From the NCBI GenBank assembly GCA_963704815.1, contig CAVPHU010000001.1:1178001-1242000 (forward strand): DNA of 64,000 bases. The letters are read 5' to 3'. The position numbers were made by a program, and so were the translations under genes. Positions 56,997-64,000 of the stretch are shown in pieces (the first letter of the stretch is position 1; each line of letters starts with the position of its first letter). The DNA is from DATKWD01 sp963704815 (GTDB taxonomy: Bacteria > Actinomycetota > Acidimicrobiia > Acidimicrobiales > Salinilacustritrichaceae). Below the pieces are notes generated by a model. The model was not told the DNA's origin. It saw only the letters and a program-made list of their open reading frames with translations, and did not search any database.

Positions 56997-57002
56997 ACCG
57001 TA
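56997..57002 (-). promoter_or_regulatory. -10-like TACGGT, 8 nt before the RNase H GTG
   Basis: TACGGT at 8 nt supports the GTG start and the 341-residue form. Confidence 0.5.
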
Positions 57003-57046
57003 GCGGTGAGCACGCGTCGCCCACCGATCCCTGAAACGATGCATCC

Positions 57047-59742
57047 ATGATCATCGACGGCTTCGTCCATCAGCTGCCGGACATCGATCCCGACGAGACC
57101 AACGAGTGGCTCGAGTCGCTCGACTCCGTCGTGGCCGCGCACGGGCCGACCCGCGCTCGATTCCTCATGTCCCGACTCGTCGAACGGGCGCGTCAGCTCC
57201 GGGTCGGCACCCCGGCATCGGTGAGCACGCCGTACGTGAACACGATCGGCGTCGGCGACGAGCCCTGGTTCCCCGGCGACGAGGAACTCGAGCGGCGCAT
57301 CCGGCGCTACGTGCGCTGGAACGCCGCGGTCATGGTGATCCGCGCCAACCAGAAGGCCGACGGGATCGGCGGCCACCTCGCCACCTTCGCCAGTTCGGCC
57401 GCGCTCTACGACGTCGGGTTCAACCACTTCTTCCGCGGCAAGGAGGACGGCCTTCCCGGCGACCACGTCTACATCCAGGGCCACGCAGCGCCGGGGATCT
57501 ACGCCCGCGCGTTCCTCGAGGGCCGGCTCACCGAGGACCAACTCGACAACTTCCGTCAGGAGGTCGGCGGGAACGGGCTGTCCAGCTATCCGCATCCACG
57601 GCTGATGCCGGACTTCTGGGAGTACCCGACGGTGTCGATGGGCATCGGCCCGCTCAACTCGATCTATCAGGCCCGATTCAACAAGTACCTGGCCAATCGG
57701 CATCTCGACGACACCGACGACAGTCGGGTCTGGTGCTTCATCGGTGACGGCGAATGCGACGAACCCGAGACGCTCGGCTCGATCTCGCTCGCCACCCGCG
57801 AGCAGCTCGACAACCTCACGTGGGTCATCAACTGCAACCTCCAGCGACTCGACGGCCCCGTCCGGGGCAACGGCAAGATCATCCAGGAGCTCGAAGCGCT
57901 GTTCCGAGGCGCGGGGTGGAACGTCATCAAGGTCGTCTGGGGAGGAGCGTGGGATGCGCTGCTGGCCAAGGACGAGACGGGGTCCTGCTGAACAAGATGA
58001 ACGAGACCGTCGACGGCGACTTCCAGCGCTACGCAGTCGAGTCGGGCGAGTACATCCGCGAGCACTTCTTCGGGCCCGATCCGCGACTGCGCGAGATGGT
58101 CGAGCATCTGAGCGACGACGAGCTCCGGACCCTTCCCCGAGGCGGCCACGACTATCGCAAGCTGTATGCGGCCTACGAGATGGCGACCGAGCAGAAGGGC
58201 TCGCCCACCGTGATCCTGGCCAAGACCATCAAGGGTTGGACCCTCGGCCCCGACGTCGAGGGCCGCAATGCCACCCACCAGATCAAGAAGATGACCAACT
58301 CGCAGCTGCGTGAGCTCCGGGCCCGGCTCCGACTCGAGGACGAGATCACCGAGGAAGAGCTCGCCGACGGGGTCGCCCCGCCCTACATCCGCTTCGCCGA
58401 GGGCTCACCTGAGCTCGAGTACATCGTCAGTCGGCGCAAGGCGCTCGACGGGCCGTTCCCGTCACGGCCGGCCAAGCTCCGTCGACCCATCACCGGACCG
58501 AGCAGCGGACCCTTCGACGAGGTGAACGCCGGGTCCGGCACCCAGGCCGTGTCGACGACCATGGCCTTCACCCGCCTGCTCCGGAACCTCCTGCGCGACG
58601 ACGACTTCGGGTCACGGGTCGTTCCGATCATCCCCGACGAGGCCCGGACCTTCGGCATGGACTCGATGTTCCGCGAGTTCGGCATCTACGCGTCGACCGG
58701 GCCGACCTACGAGCCGGTCGACCACGACCTGTTGCTCTCCTACACCGAGGCGACCGACGGACAGATCCTCGAGGAGGGGATCACCGAGGCCGGTTCGTTG
58801 GCCAGCTTCACCGCGGCCGGAACGAGTCACGCGACCCGCGGCGTGCCGATGATCCCGTTCTTCACCTTCTACTCGATGTTCGGGTTCCAGCGGGTCGGCG
58901 ATCTCATCTGGGCCGCGTCCGACGCCCGGGCGCGCGGGTTCCTCATGGCCGCCACCGCCGGCCGGACCACGCTGGAGGGCGAAGGGCTCCAGCACCAGGA
59001 CGGCCACAGTCTCGTGCTGGCCTCCACGGTGCCGACGGTCGAGGCGTACGACCCGGCCTTCGCCTACGAGATGGGCGTCATCATCCGCGACGGACTGCGA
59101 CGCATGCTCGCGGAGGAGGACGTCATCTACTACCTGACCCTCTACAACGAGAACTACGTCATGCCGCCACTCCCCGAGGGCGACGGGGTCGAGCAGGGCA
59201 TCGTCGACGGCCTGTATCGCTGGGCCGATGCCCCCGAGGGCACCACCCATCGAGCGACGATCCTGTTCAGCGGTACCGCCCATGTCGCCGCCCAGGAGGC
59301 CCGGGCCGTGTTGGCCGAGCGCTACGACGTGGGCGCCGAACTCTGGAGCGTGACCAACTACAAACGGCTGCGCGAGGACGCGCTCTCGGCCGAGCGCTGG
59401 AACCGCCTCCATCCGGGCCAACCGCCCCGGACCCCGCTCGTCACCGACGCCCTCGACACCTCAGCCGGGCCCATCGTCGCCGTCACCGACTTCATGCAGG
59501 CGGTCTCGGACCAGGTGGCCCGATGGGTCCCGCGGCGATACGTCTCGCTCGGCACCGACGGTTTCGGCCGCTCCGACACCCGTGCGGCCCTTCGCGGGTT
59601 CTTCGAGACCGACGCCGACCACGTGGTCGTGGCCGCGCTGTCGGCGCTGGCGGCCGACGGAAGCATCGACCACGAGGTGGTGGCCCGCGCCATCCACGAC
59701 TGCGGCATCGATCCCGATGCGCCCGATCCGGCCACCGTCTGA
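57047..59742 (+). CDS. aceE: Pyruvate dehydrogenase E1 component (homodimeric type), one frameshift
   Basis: AceE decarboxylates pyruvate with thiamine diphosphate and acetylates lipoyl-E2. The N-terminal part (57047 to ~57978) includes the ThDP motif [16 protein letters not shown] and [17 protein letters not shown]. The rest from about 57982 continues [15 protein letters not shown] to [27 protein letters not shown] and the C-terminal transketolase-like domain. One G missing from the run 57978-57981 explains the shift; the corrected protein is 898 residues, near the E. coli length. It is probably a sequencing error. The E2/E3 pair at 37-40 kb may be its partner. Confidence 0.93.
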
Positions 59743-59776
59743 CCCGATCCCGCGCCGCACATCGAACGAATCTGTC

Positions 59777-59782
59777 TAGGGT
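59777..59782 (+). promoter_or_regulatory. -10-like TAGGGT, 6 nt before the HhH-GPD ATG
   Basis: TAGGGT is 6 nt from the ATG at 59789. Confidence 0.5.
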
Positions 59783-59788
59783 CAGCAC

Positions 59789-60364
59789 ATGCCCAAGGGA
59801 CTCGCCGTCACCGGAGATGCCGACGCCGATCGGCTGCTGAACGCCGAGCCGCTCGCAGCACTGCTCGGCATGCTGCTCGACCAGCAGGTACCGATGGAGT
59901 GGGCGTTCATGTCGCCCTACCGGCTCAAGGAGCGGCTCGGCGGACTCGATGCCGCCCAGATCGCCGCCATGGACCCCGACGACGTCGAGGCCGTATTCAA
60001 GGAGAAGCCGGCACTGCATCGCTACCCGGGCTCGATGGGCAAGCGGGCCCACGCCGTCTGCCAGCACCTGGTCGAGCACTACGACGGCAAGGCCGAGAAC
60101 ATCTGGAAGGGCGTCCGCAGCGGCGACGAGCTGTATCGCCGGCTTCGCGAAGTCCCCGGGTTCGGCGACGAGAAGACCAAGATCTTCATCGCGCTCCTGG
60201 CCAAGCGGTTCGGCAAGACCCCCAAGGGTTGGGAGGAAGCCTCGGCGCCGTTCGGCGAGGACACCCCCCGATCGGTCGCCGACATCCACGACGACGAGTC
60301 GCTCCACCGGGTGCGCGAGTGGAAGAAGGCCAAGAAGGCCGCGGGCAAGACCAAGCAGGACTAG
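59789..60364 (+). CDS. HhH-GPD-type base-excision DNA repair protein
   Basis: A 191-residue protein with an alpha-helical EndoIII-like core: LLGMLLDQQVPMEWAF early and the helix-hairpin-helix with LREVPGFGDEKTKIFIALL. It lacks the CxxxC iron-sulfur loop. This short actinobacterial family is annotated as a HhH-GPD glycosylase; the damaged base recognised is unknown. The Lys-rich C-terminus (KKAKKAAGKTK) may help DNA binding. Its TAG stop shares the CTAG palindrome with the stop of the converging hydrolase. Confidence 0.88.
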   Translation: MPKGLAVTGDADADRLLNAEPLAALLGMLLDQQVPMEWAFMSPYRLKERLGGLDAAQIAAMDPDDVEAVFKEKPALHRYPGSMGKRAHAVCQHLVEHYDGKAENIWKGVRSGDELYRRLREVPGFGDEKTKIFIALLAKRFGKTPKGWEEASAPFGEDTPRSVADIHDDESLHRVREWKKAKKAAGKTKQD

Positions 60365-61128
60365 GGGTCCGCTCCGTCGACCTGATTGGTCTGACGGGCC
60401 AGCCACCCGAGCAGCACGGCGATCGCCCGAGGATCGTGGCGGAGTTGATGGCCAGCACCGGGGATCATCCGCAGCTCTGCGTCTCCGTGCGCGTCGGCGA
60501 TCACGCGAGCGTCGAACGGTGGGACGAGCTCGTCCTCGCTCCCGTGGATCAGCATCAACGGCCGCGGCGACATCCGGGCCGACGCGTCGACGGCCTGCAT
60601 CGACCGGAGGTCGCGCTGCCACTGATCGAGCGCGACCGCCGCACTCCGATCGAGGATGCCGAGCTCGCGAGCGTGCTGCGCCAGCCGCCGCGGTGAGGTC
60701 GCCCAGTCGTCGAAGTCTGCCGGTGCCGCCAGGCTGGCGACGCCGCGGACACGGTCGCTGGCACCGCCGACGCACAGGGCGAGCGCGCCGCCCGTACCGA
60801 AGCCGGCGAGCCAGACGCCGTCGGCGTCATAGTTGTCGACGAGGTCGTCGACGCACGCCTCGAGATCGCGGAACCAGTTGCCGACCGAGAAGTCGCCCGC
60901 CGACGGCGGACATCCTCGGAGCGCAGGCGCCATCACGATCCAGCCCATCTCGGTGCTGATCCGATCGGCGAGCTCGGGAAACGAACTGGTCGCGGCGGTG
61001 GCCCCGCCCGGACCTGACGGGAATCCGTGGCACAGCACCAGCGCGGGCGGCACTTCGGTCACCGCGCGCCCGGGCACCGCGAGATGCACCGAGATCTCGG
61101 CGTCGCCCGAGACGAGCCGAACCGTCAT
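60361..61128 (-). CDS. Alpha/beta hydrolase
   Basis: A 255-residue hydrolase with oxyanion-loop LVLCHGFPSGPGG, a nucleophile elbow in WLAGFGTGGALAL where the usual Ser (GxSxG) is Thr or Gly (GFGTGG), acid in HGSEDELVPP and His in GAGHQLRHD. The unusual elbow makes catalysis uncertain. Start at ATG 61126-61128; it is two bp after the TAG of the upstream Cys-motif protein. Confidence 0.82.
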   Translation of the reverse strand: MTVRLVSGDAEISVHLAVPGRAVTEVPPALVLCHGFPSGPGGATAATSSFPELADRISTEMGWIVMAPALRGCPPSAGDFSVGNWFRDLEACVDDLVDNYDADGVWLAGFGTGGALALCVGGASDRVRGVASLAAPADFDDWATSPRRLAQHARELGILDRSAAVALDQWQRDLRSMQAVDASARMSPRPLMLIHGSEDELVPPFDARVIADAHGDAELRMIPGAGHQLRHDPRAIAVLLGWLARQTNQVDGADP

Positions 61129-61130
61129 TG

Positions 61131-61346
61131 CTAGCTGGCTTCGGACGCCCCGCTCGCGCACACCTCGCACGGCCGGTAGCAGCGGTTGCGCGCTTCGGCC
61201 AGGGTGTCGGGTCCGAATCCGATGAAGGTCTGGGCCTCCATCAACTCGTCGAGGATCTCGGCCTCGCACGCATCCTGGTCATGGACGATCTGGGTTCGCT
61301 TGTCGCCCACCCAGCGGAACTCCTCGAATCGCACGAGACGTGACAT
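61131..61346 (-). CDS. Small protein with C-terminal Cys motif
   Basis: 71 residues from ATG 61344-61346: MSRLVRFEEFRWVGDK, an acidic helix, then RNRCYRPCEVCASG, a Cys-x3-Cys-x2-Cys cluster that may bind a metal. Two in-frame ATGs are possible; the second is chosen because TAGCTT lies 8 nt upstream of it and only 2 nt upstream of the first. Confidence 0.7.
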   Translation of the reverse strand: MSRLVRFEEFRWVGDKRTQIVHDQDACEAEILDELMEAQTFIGFGPDTLAEARNRCYRPCEVCASGASEAS

Positions 61347-61354
61347 GGACATCG

Positions 61355-61360
61355 AAGCTA
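61355..61360 (-). promoter_or_regulatory. -10-like TAGCTT before the small Cys protein
   Basis: TAGCTT is 8 nt from the second ATG and 2 nt from the first, so it decides the start. Confidence 0.5.
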
Positions 61361-61383
61361 GCGGTCCCGGCGCCCCGAACGCG

Positions 61384-61415
61384 ATGAGGGAGGTGCCCGG
61401 AGGCACCTCCCTCAT
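61384..61415. terminator. 14-bp perfect hairpin with 4-nt loop
   Basis: ATGAGGGAGGTGCC at 61384-61397 pairs with 61402-61415 across a CGGA loop. It is the strongest hairpin in the window. Transcription leftward from 61630 would end here, although no U-run follows. Confidence 0.7.
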
Positions 61416-61629
61416 TCACACTGCATGGAAGCTCGGCTCGACGCTGATGATCGGGGCGGGACGAACTCCCCGACGTCGATGCCGATGGTGTCTGGCGGAT
61501 GTGCGCCGACTGGTCCAGCGCCGGTCTAGCGACCAGCCACCTCCGAGGTCCCAGAACGTTGACTGCTCAGTTGGACCACCTCCTTTCTTCGGTCTGCTCA
61601 GTGAACCACACGCGGTGTCGATGTGCGCA
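61416..61629 (-). ncRNA. Candidate structured untranslated region or small RNA
   Basis: No convincing protein gene. On the minus strand AAAGGAGGTGG (61576-61586) is a near-perfect anti-16S match and is followed 5 nt later by a possible 14-codon CTG-initiated ORF (61526-61570). A GC hairpin (CGGGGAGTTCGTCCCGCCCCG region) and then the strong terminator at 61384-61415 come next. The layout resembles a leader or 3' RNA. I cannot name a family. Confidence 0.3.
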
Positions 61630-62085
61630 TCACTTTTGCGGCGGATCGAGCGGCGGCACGGCCCGGCCGATGGCGCCGATGTCGACCAGGTGGGCGAGCA
61701 GAGCCTTGATCACCTCGAACACGTCCTCGTCGGCCACGTCGAGGCCCTCGACCTCGGCCCGGCCCAGCACATAGGCCACGGCGTCGTCATCGGCGAGCAC
61801 CTCGGGTGGCCGGTCGGCGAAGTCGAGGTCCTCTCCGGGCATGGCCGACAACCCCTTCTCGCCGAGGTGCTCGAGCTCGAACAGGACGAGCGAGCGGACC
61901 TCGTCGTAGGACAGTCGGGCGGTCGCGAAGTCCGGCAACCGCTCGACGGTCTCGAAGACGGCCTCCTCGACATCGAGCACCGCCGTGGTCGGTTCGTGCC
62001 CGAGCCGGAACGTGGAGGTCCCGACGAAGGACGCGGCGATCGCGAACACGATCGCAGCACCCACGACGACGAAGACGATCACCAC
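61630..62085 (-). CDS. Conserved membrane-anchored hypothetical protein
   Basis: A 151-residue protein with one N-terminal helix (IVFVVVGAAIVFAIAASFV) and an acidic cytoplasmic domain that includes PDFATARLSYDEVRSLVLFELEHLGEKG. I have seen this pattern in actinobacteria without a function. GTG at 62083-62085 is chosen because TAGCGT is 7 nt upstream; a TTG two codons earlier is less likely. Confidence 0.72.
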   Translation of the reverse strand: MVIVFVVVGAAIVFAIAASFVGTSTFRLGHEPTTAVLDVEEAVFETVERLPDFATARLSYDEVRSLVLFELEHLGEKGLSAMPGEDLDFADRPPEVLADDDAVAYVLGRAEVEGLDVADEDVFEVIKALLAHLVDIGAIGRAVPPLDPPQK

Positions 62086-62092
62086 GGCCAAA

Positions 62093-62098
62093 ACGCTA
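62093..62098 (-). promoter_or_regulatory. -10-like TAGCGT, 7 nt before GTG 62085
   Basis: TAGCGT at 7 nt sets the start of the 61630 gene. Confidence 0.5.
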
Positions 62099-62166
62099 CC
62101 GACCCGGCCTCAGATGTGGCCGGGTCGGTCAGCACGAAGCACGGCGACGGTGCCGCCGGTTCGGGT

Positions 62167-63282
62167 TCAGATGCCGATGCGCTGAGCGAGCAGCTCGCGG
62201 TGGTAGGTCGGGTCGCCGAACAGCAGTTCGGAGCTCTTGGCCCGCTTGAAGTACAGGTGGGCCGGGTGCTCCCAGGTGAAGCCGATGCCGCCGTGGATCT
62301 GGATGTTCTCGGCCGACGCGTGGAAGTAGGCCTCCGAGCAGTACGCCTTGGCCAGGCTGGCGACGGACGGGAGTTCGTCGTTCATCTCGCTGGCGCACCA
62401 GGCGGCGTAGTAGGCCGCCGACTTGGCCGACTCGACCTCGAGCAGCATGTCGGCGCACTTGTGCTTGATCGCCTGGAACGAGCCGATCGGACGGCCGAAC
62501 TGCACCCGGTCCTTGGCGTATTGGACCGACATGTCGAGACACATCTGCGCGCCACCGACCTGCTCGGCCGCGAGCCCGACGGCCGCCAGGTCGAGCACGG
62601 TGCTCAGGATGTCCCAGCCGCCGCCGTCGGTGCCGATGAGCGTGCCCGGCGTGTCGTCGAAGGTGAGCTTCGCCTGCTTGCGGGTCTGGTCCATCGTCGA
62701 CAGCGGCGTGCGGGTGAGACCGGACGCATCGCCATCGACGGCGAACAGCGACGTGCCGGCATCGGTCTTGGCGGCGACGATGATCAGGTTGGCCACGTGG
62801 CCGTCGATCACGAACATCTTGGTCCCGCTGATGGTGTGTCCGTCACCGCTGGCGATCGCCGTCGCGGTGATCCCGCTCTCGTCCCACTTGCCGTTCTCCT
62901 CGGTGAAGGCGAGCGTGGCGATGGTCTCGCCGCTGGCGATCCCGGGCAGGTGGGCGGCCTTGGCGGCATCGTCGCCACTCTGCAGGATGGTGTTGCCGGC
63001 CAACACGACCGTGGAGAAGTAGGGCGCGCACAGCAGCGCCCGACCCATCTCCTCGAGCACCACGGTGAGCTCGATGTAGCTGTAGCCCGAGCCGCCGAAC
63101 TCCTCGGGGATGATGAGGCTCTGCAGGCCCATCTGCTCGGCCATCTGCGACCAGACGGCCTCGTCGTAGCCCTGCTCGGTCTCCATCTGCTCGCGCACGG
63201 CCGGCTCGGCCGACTTGTTCTCGAGGAACTGTCGCACGATGTTCCGGAGCTCTTCTTGTTCTTCACTGAAGGCAAAGTTCAT
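62167..63282 (-). CDS. Acyl-CoA dehydrogenase
   Basis: This FAD enzyme makes the alpha-beta double bond in acyl-CoA or steroid side-chain CoA. The 371 residues start MNFAFSEEQEELRNIVRQFL and have IIPEEFGGSGYSYIE, the flavin segment TLAFTEENGKW, RVQFGRPIGSFQAIKHKCAD and IQIHGGIGFTWEHPAHLYF. The family's catalytic Glu is expected in the last helices but its position varies, so I do not assign it. Start at ATG 63280-63282, 7 nt after TACGTT. Confidence 0.93.
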   Translation of the reverse strand: MNFAFSEEQEELRNIVRQFLENKSAEPAVREQMETEQGYDEAVWSQMAEQMGLQSLIIPEEFGGSGYSYIELTVVLEEMGRALLCAPYFSTVVLAGNTILQSGDDAAKAAHLPGIASGETIATLAFTEENGKWDESGITATAIASGDGHTISGTKMFVIDGHVANLIIVAAKTDAGTSLFAVDGDASGLTRTPLSTMDQTRKQAKLTFDDTPGTLIGTDGGGWDILSTVLDLAAVGLAAEQVGGAQMCLDMSVQYAKDRVQFGRPIGSFQAIKHKCADMLLEVESAKSAAYYAAWCASEMNDELPSVASLAKAYCSEAYFHASAENIQIHGGIGFTWEHPAHLYFKRAKSSELLFGDPTYHRELLAQRIGI

Positions 63283-63289
63283 GCGGGGG

Positions 63290-63295
63290 AACGTA
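63290..63295 (-). promoter_or_regulatory. -10-like TACGTT, 7 nt before the acyl-CoA dehydrogenase ATG
   Basis: TACGTT at 7 nt. It is back-to-back with the antitoxin promoter 45 bp away. Confidence 0.5.
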
Positions 63296-63339
63296 GGCGA
63301 GGTCGCGCCGGCACCGAAACTCGCTCGCGTACACATGAG

Positions 63340-63345
63340 TACACT
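63340..63345 (+). promoter_or_regulatory. -10-like TACACT, 6 nt before the antitoxin GTG
   Basis: TACACT is 6 nt from GTG 63352. The flanking sequence GTACACATGAGTACAC has a repeated GTACAC that could be an antitoxin operator. Confidence 0.5.
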
Positions 63346-63351
63346 GATGCC

Positions 63352-63633
63352 GTGCAGGAGGAGATCGGGATTCGCGAGGTCAGGGCCGACCTGGCCGCGG
63401 CGGTGCGGCGTGCCGGTGCCGGCGACCGGATCGTCATCACCATCGGTGGCCGGCCCGTGGCCACCCTCGGACCGCTCGCGCCGGCCGGCGGACCGCCGAC
63501 CCTCGCCGAGCTCGCCGCGGCCGGTCAGCTCGTGGCCCCGCGCCGCCACGACCGTCCTGCGGCCGACCTCGCCATCGACGTGCCGGTCGATGTCCGCCTC
63601 GATCGGGCCCTCGAGGAGCTCCGCGGGCGGTGA
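63352..63633 (+). CDS. Phd/YefM-type antitoxin
   Basis: A 93-residue protein from GTG: IGIREVRADLAAAVRRAGAG followed by IVITIGGRPVATLGPL, the Phd-fold DNA-binding domain, and a C-terminal disordered tail with Arg/Asp that would wrap the toxin. It overlaps the PIN toxin start by 4 nt. Confidence 0.88.
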   Translation: MQEEIGIREVRADLAAAVRRAGAGDRIVITIGGRPVATLGPLAPAGGPPTLAELAAAGQLVAPRRHDRPAADLAIDVPVDVRLDRALEELRGR

Positions 63634-64000
63634 CGCTGTTCCTGGACACGTCGGCATGGATCCGTCGGTACGCCCACGACCGTGATCGCACCCTGGTCGT
63701 CGCGTCGATGACCGACGACCCGGACTGGTGCGCCTCAGCCCTCGCCCGGACCGAGACCCAGCTGGTCCTGCAGCGCCTCGCCACCAGCCCCGCCGGCGTC
63801 ACCGAGCTGTGGCGACGACTCCGCGACGACTGGGAAGCGGTCCACGTGATCCCCGTCGACGACCGCTGCCTGGCCCGGGCCACCGAGATCGGGGCTGAAT
63901 TCGGCGTCCGGACCGTCGATGCCATCCACCTCGCCGCAGCCGACCGCCTTCCGCCACCGGTCGACTTCCTCAGCTTGGACCGGCATCAACTCCCCGCAGC
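63630..64000 (+). CDS. vapC: PIN-domain toxin (VapC-type), cut by the window edge
   Basis: From GTG 63630 (GTGA overlap with the antitoxin) the frame encodes VTLFLDTSAWIRRY (Asp6), RTETQLVLQRL (Glu), VDAIHLAAADRL (Asp) and LSLDRHQL near the edge; no stop is reached. 123 codons are visible. A third PIN toxin in the window, with a Phd-like rather than RHH antitoxin. Confidence 0.88.
   Translation, partial: MTLFLDTSAWIRRYAHDRDRTLVVASMTDDPDWCASALARTETQLVLQRLATSPAGVTELWRRLRDDWEAVHVIPVDDRCLARATEIGAEFGVRTVDAIHLAAADRLPPPVDFLSLDRHQLPA

Overview
The window looks like a chromosomal contig of a high-GC actinobacterium, probably a member of Acidimicrobiia. This is inferred from GC-rich third positions, an actinobacterial Ku/LigD-polymerase pair, a homodimeric AceE-type pyruvate dehydrogenase, a GatCAB operon and many start codons preceded at 6-9 nt by a TAnnnT hexamer (leaderless-type promoters). 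I see no tRNA, rRNA, CRISPR array, integrase or transposase.

Layout. 1-4.8 kb: end of an unknown gene, gatCBA on the minus strand, a divergent amidase. 4.9-16 kb: rhodanese-ThiF protein, secreted arylsulfotransferase-like protein, sirtuin, leucyl aminopeptidase, two divergent AI-2E-type permeases (one frameshifted), a GT-C-like membrane protein. 16-27.7 kb: frameshifted metH, a lipoprotein, an NHEJ operon (Ku, membrane-anchored Hsp70-DUF6777-like, LigD polymerase), an M24 peptidase, a serine hydrolase. 27.8-30.9 kb: a 1017-residue acidic repeat protein of unknown function. 30.9-41 kb: a fused lipB-lipA ORF, sugar-nucleotide genes, and an E2/E3 pair sharing almost identical lipoyl domains. 41-45.6 kb: mscL, epimerase, SDR, and a linalool dehydratase/isomerase-like gene. 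45.6-55.3 kb: a hydantoinase/oxoprolinase locus (hyuA-hyuB, heavily frameshifted) followed by four extra copies of the hyuB 3' end, each separated by cargo (two PIN-toxin modules, a DUF4143-type ATPase, a potassium channel). 55.3-64 kb: J-domain protein, RNase H fusion, frameshifted aceE, a HhH-GPD glycosylase, a hydrolase, acyl-CoA dehydrogenase and an edge-truncated VapBC-type module.

The two strongest signals. (1) At 44102-45565 the LDI-like gene is one open frame interrupted by exactly two TGA codons nine codons apart. They fall where the family has its two catalytic cysteines, and a 7-bp hairpin with apical loop GGUCU lies 19-23 nt after the second TGA, the same loop and spacing as in the E. 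coli fdhF SECIS. This predicts a di-selenocysteine active site in a terpenoid-type hydratase family. (2) At 45.6-52.3 kb, repeated hyuB 3' ends with divergent sequence flank small cargo genes, and a conserved 17-bp junction core recurs at three cassette ends. This suggests integron-like cassette accretion at a protein-coding gene.

Caution: several essential genes (metH, aceE, an E2, an AAA ATPase) carry single-base indels, often in C/G homopolymers, so many frameshifts are probably sequencing errors. The two TGA codons are substitutions at specific sites and are not explained by indels.
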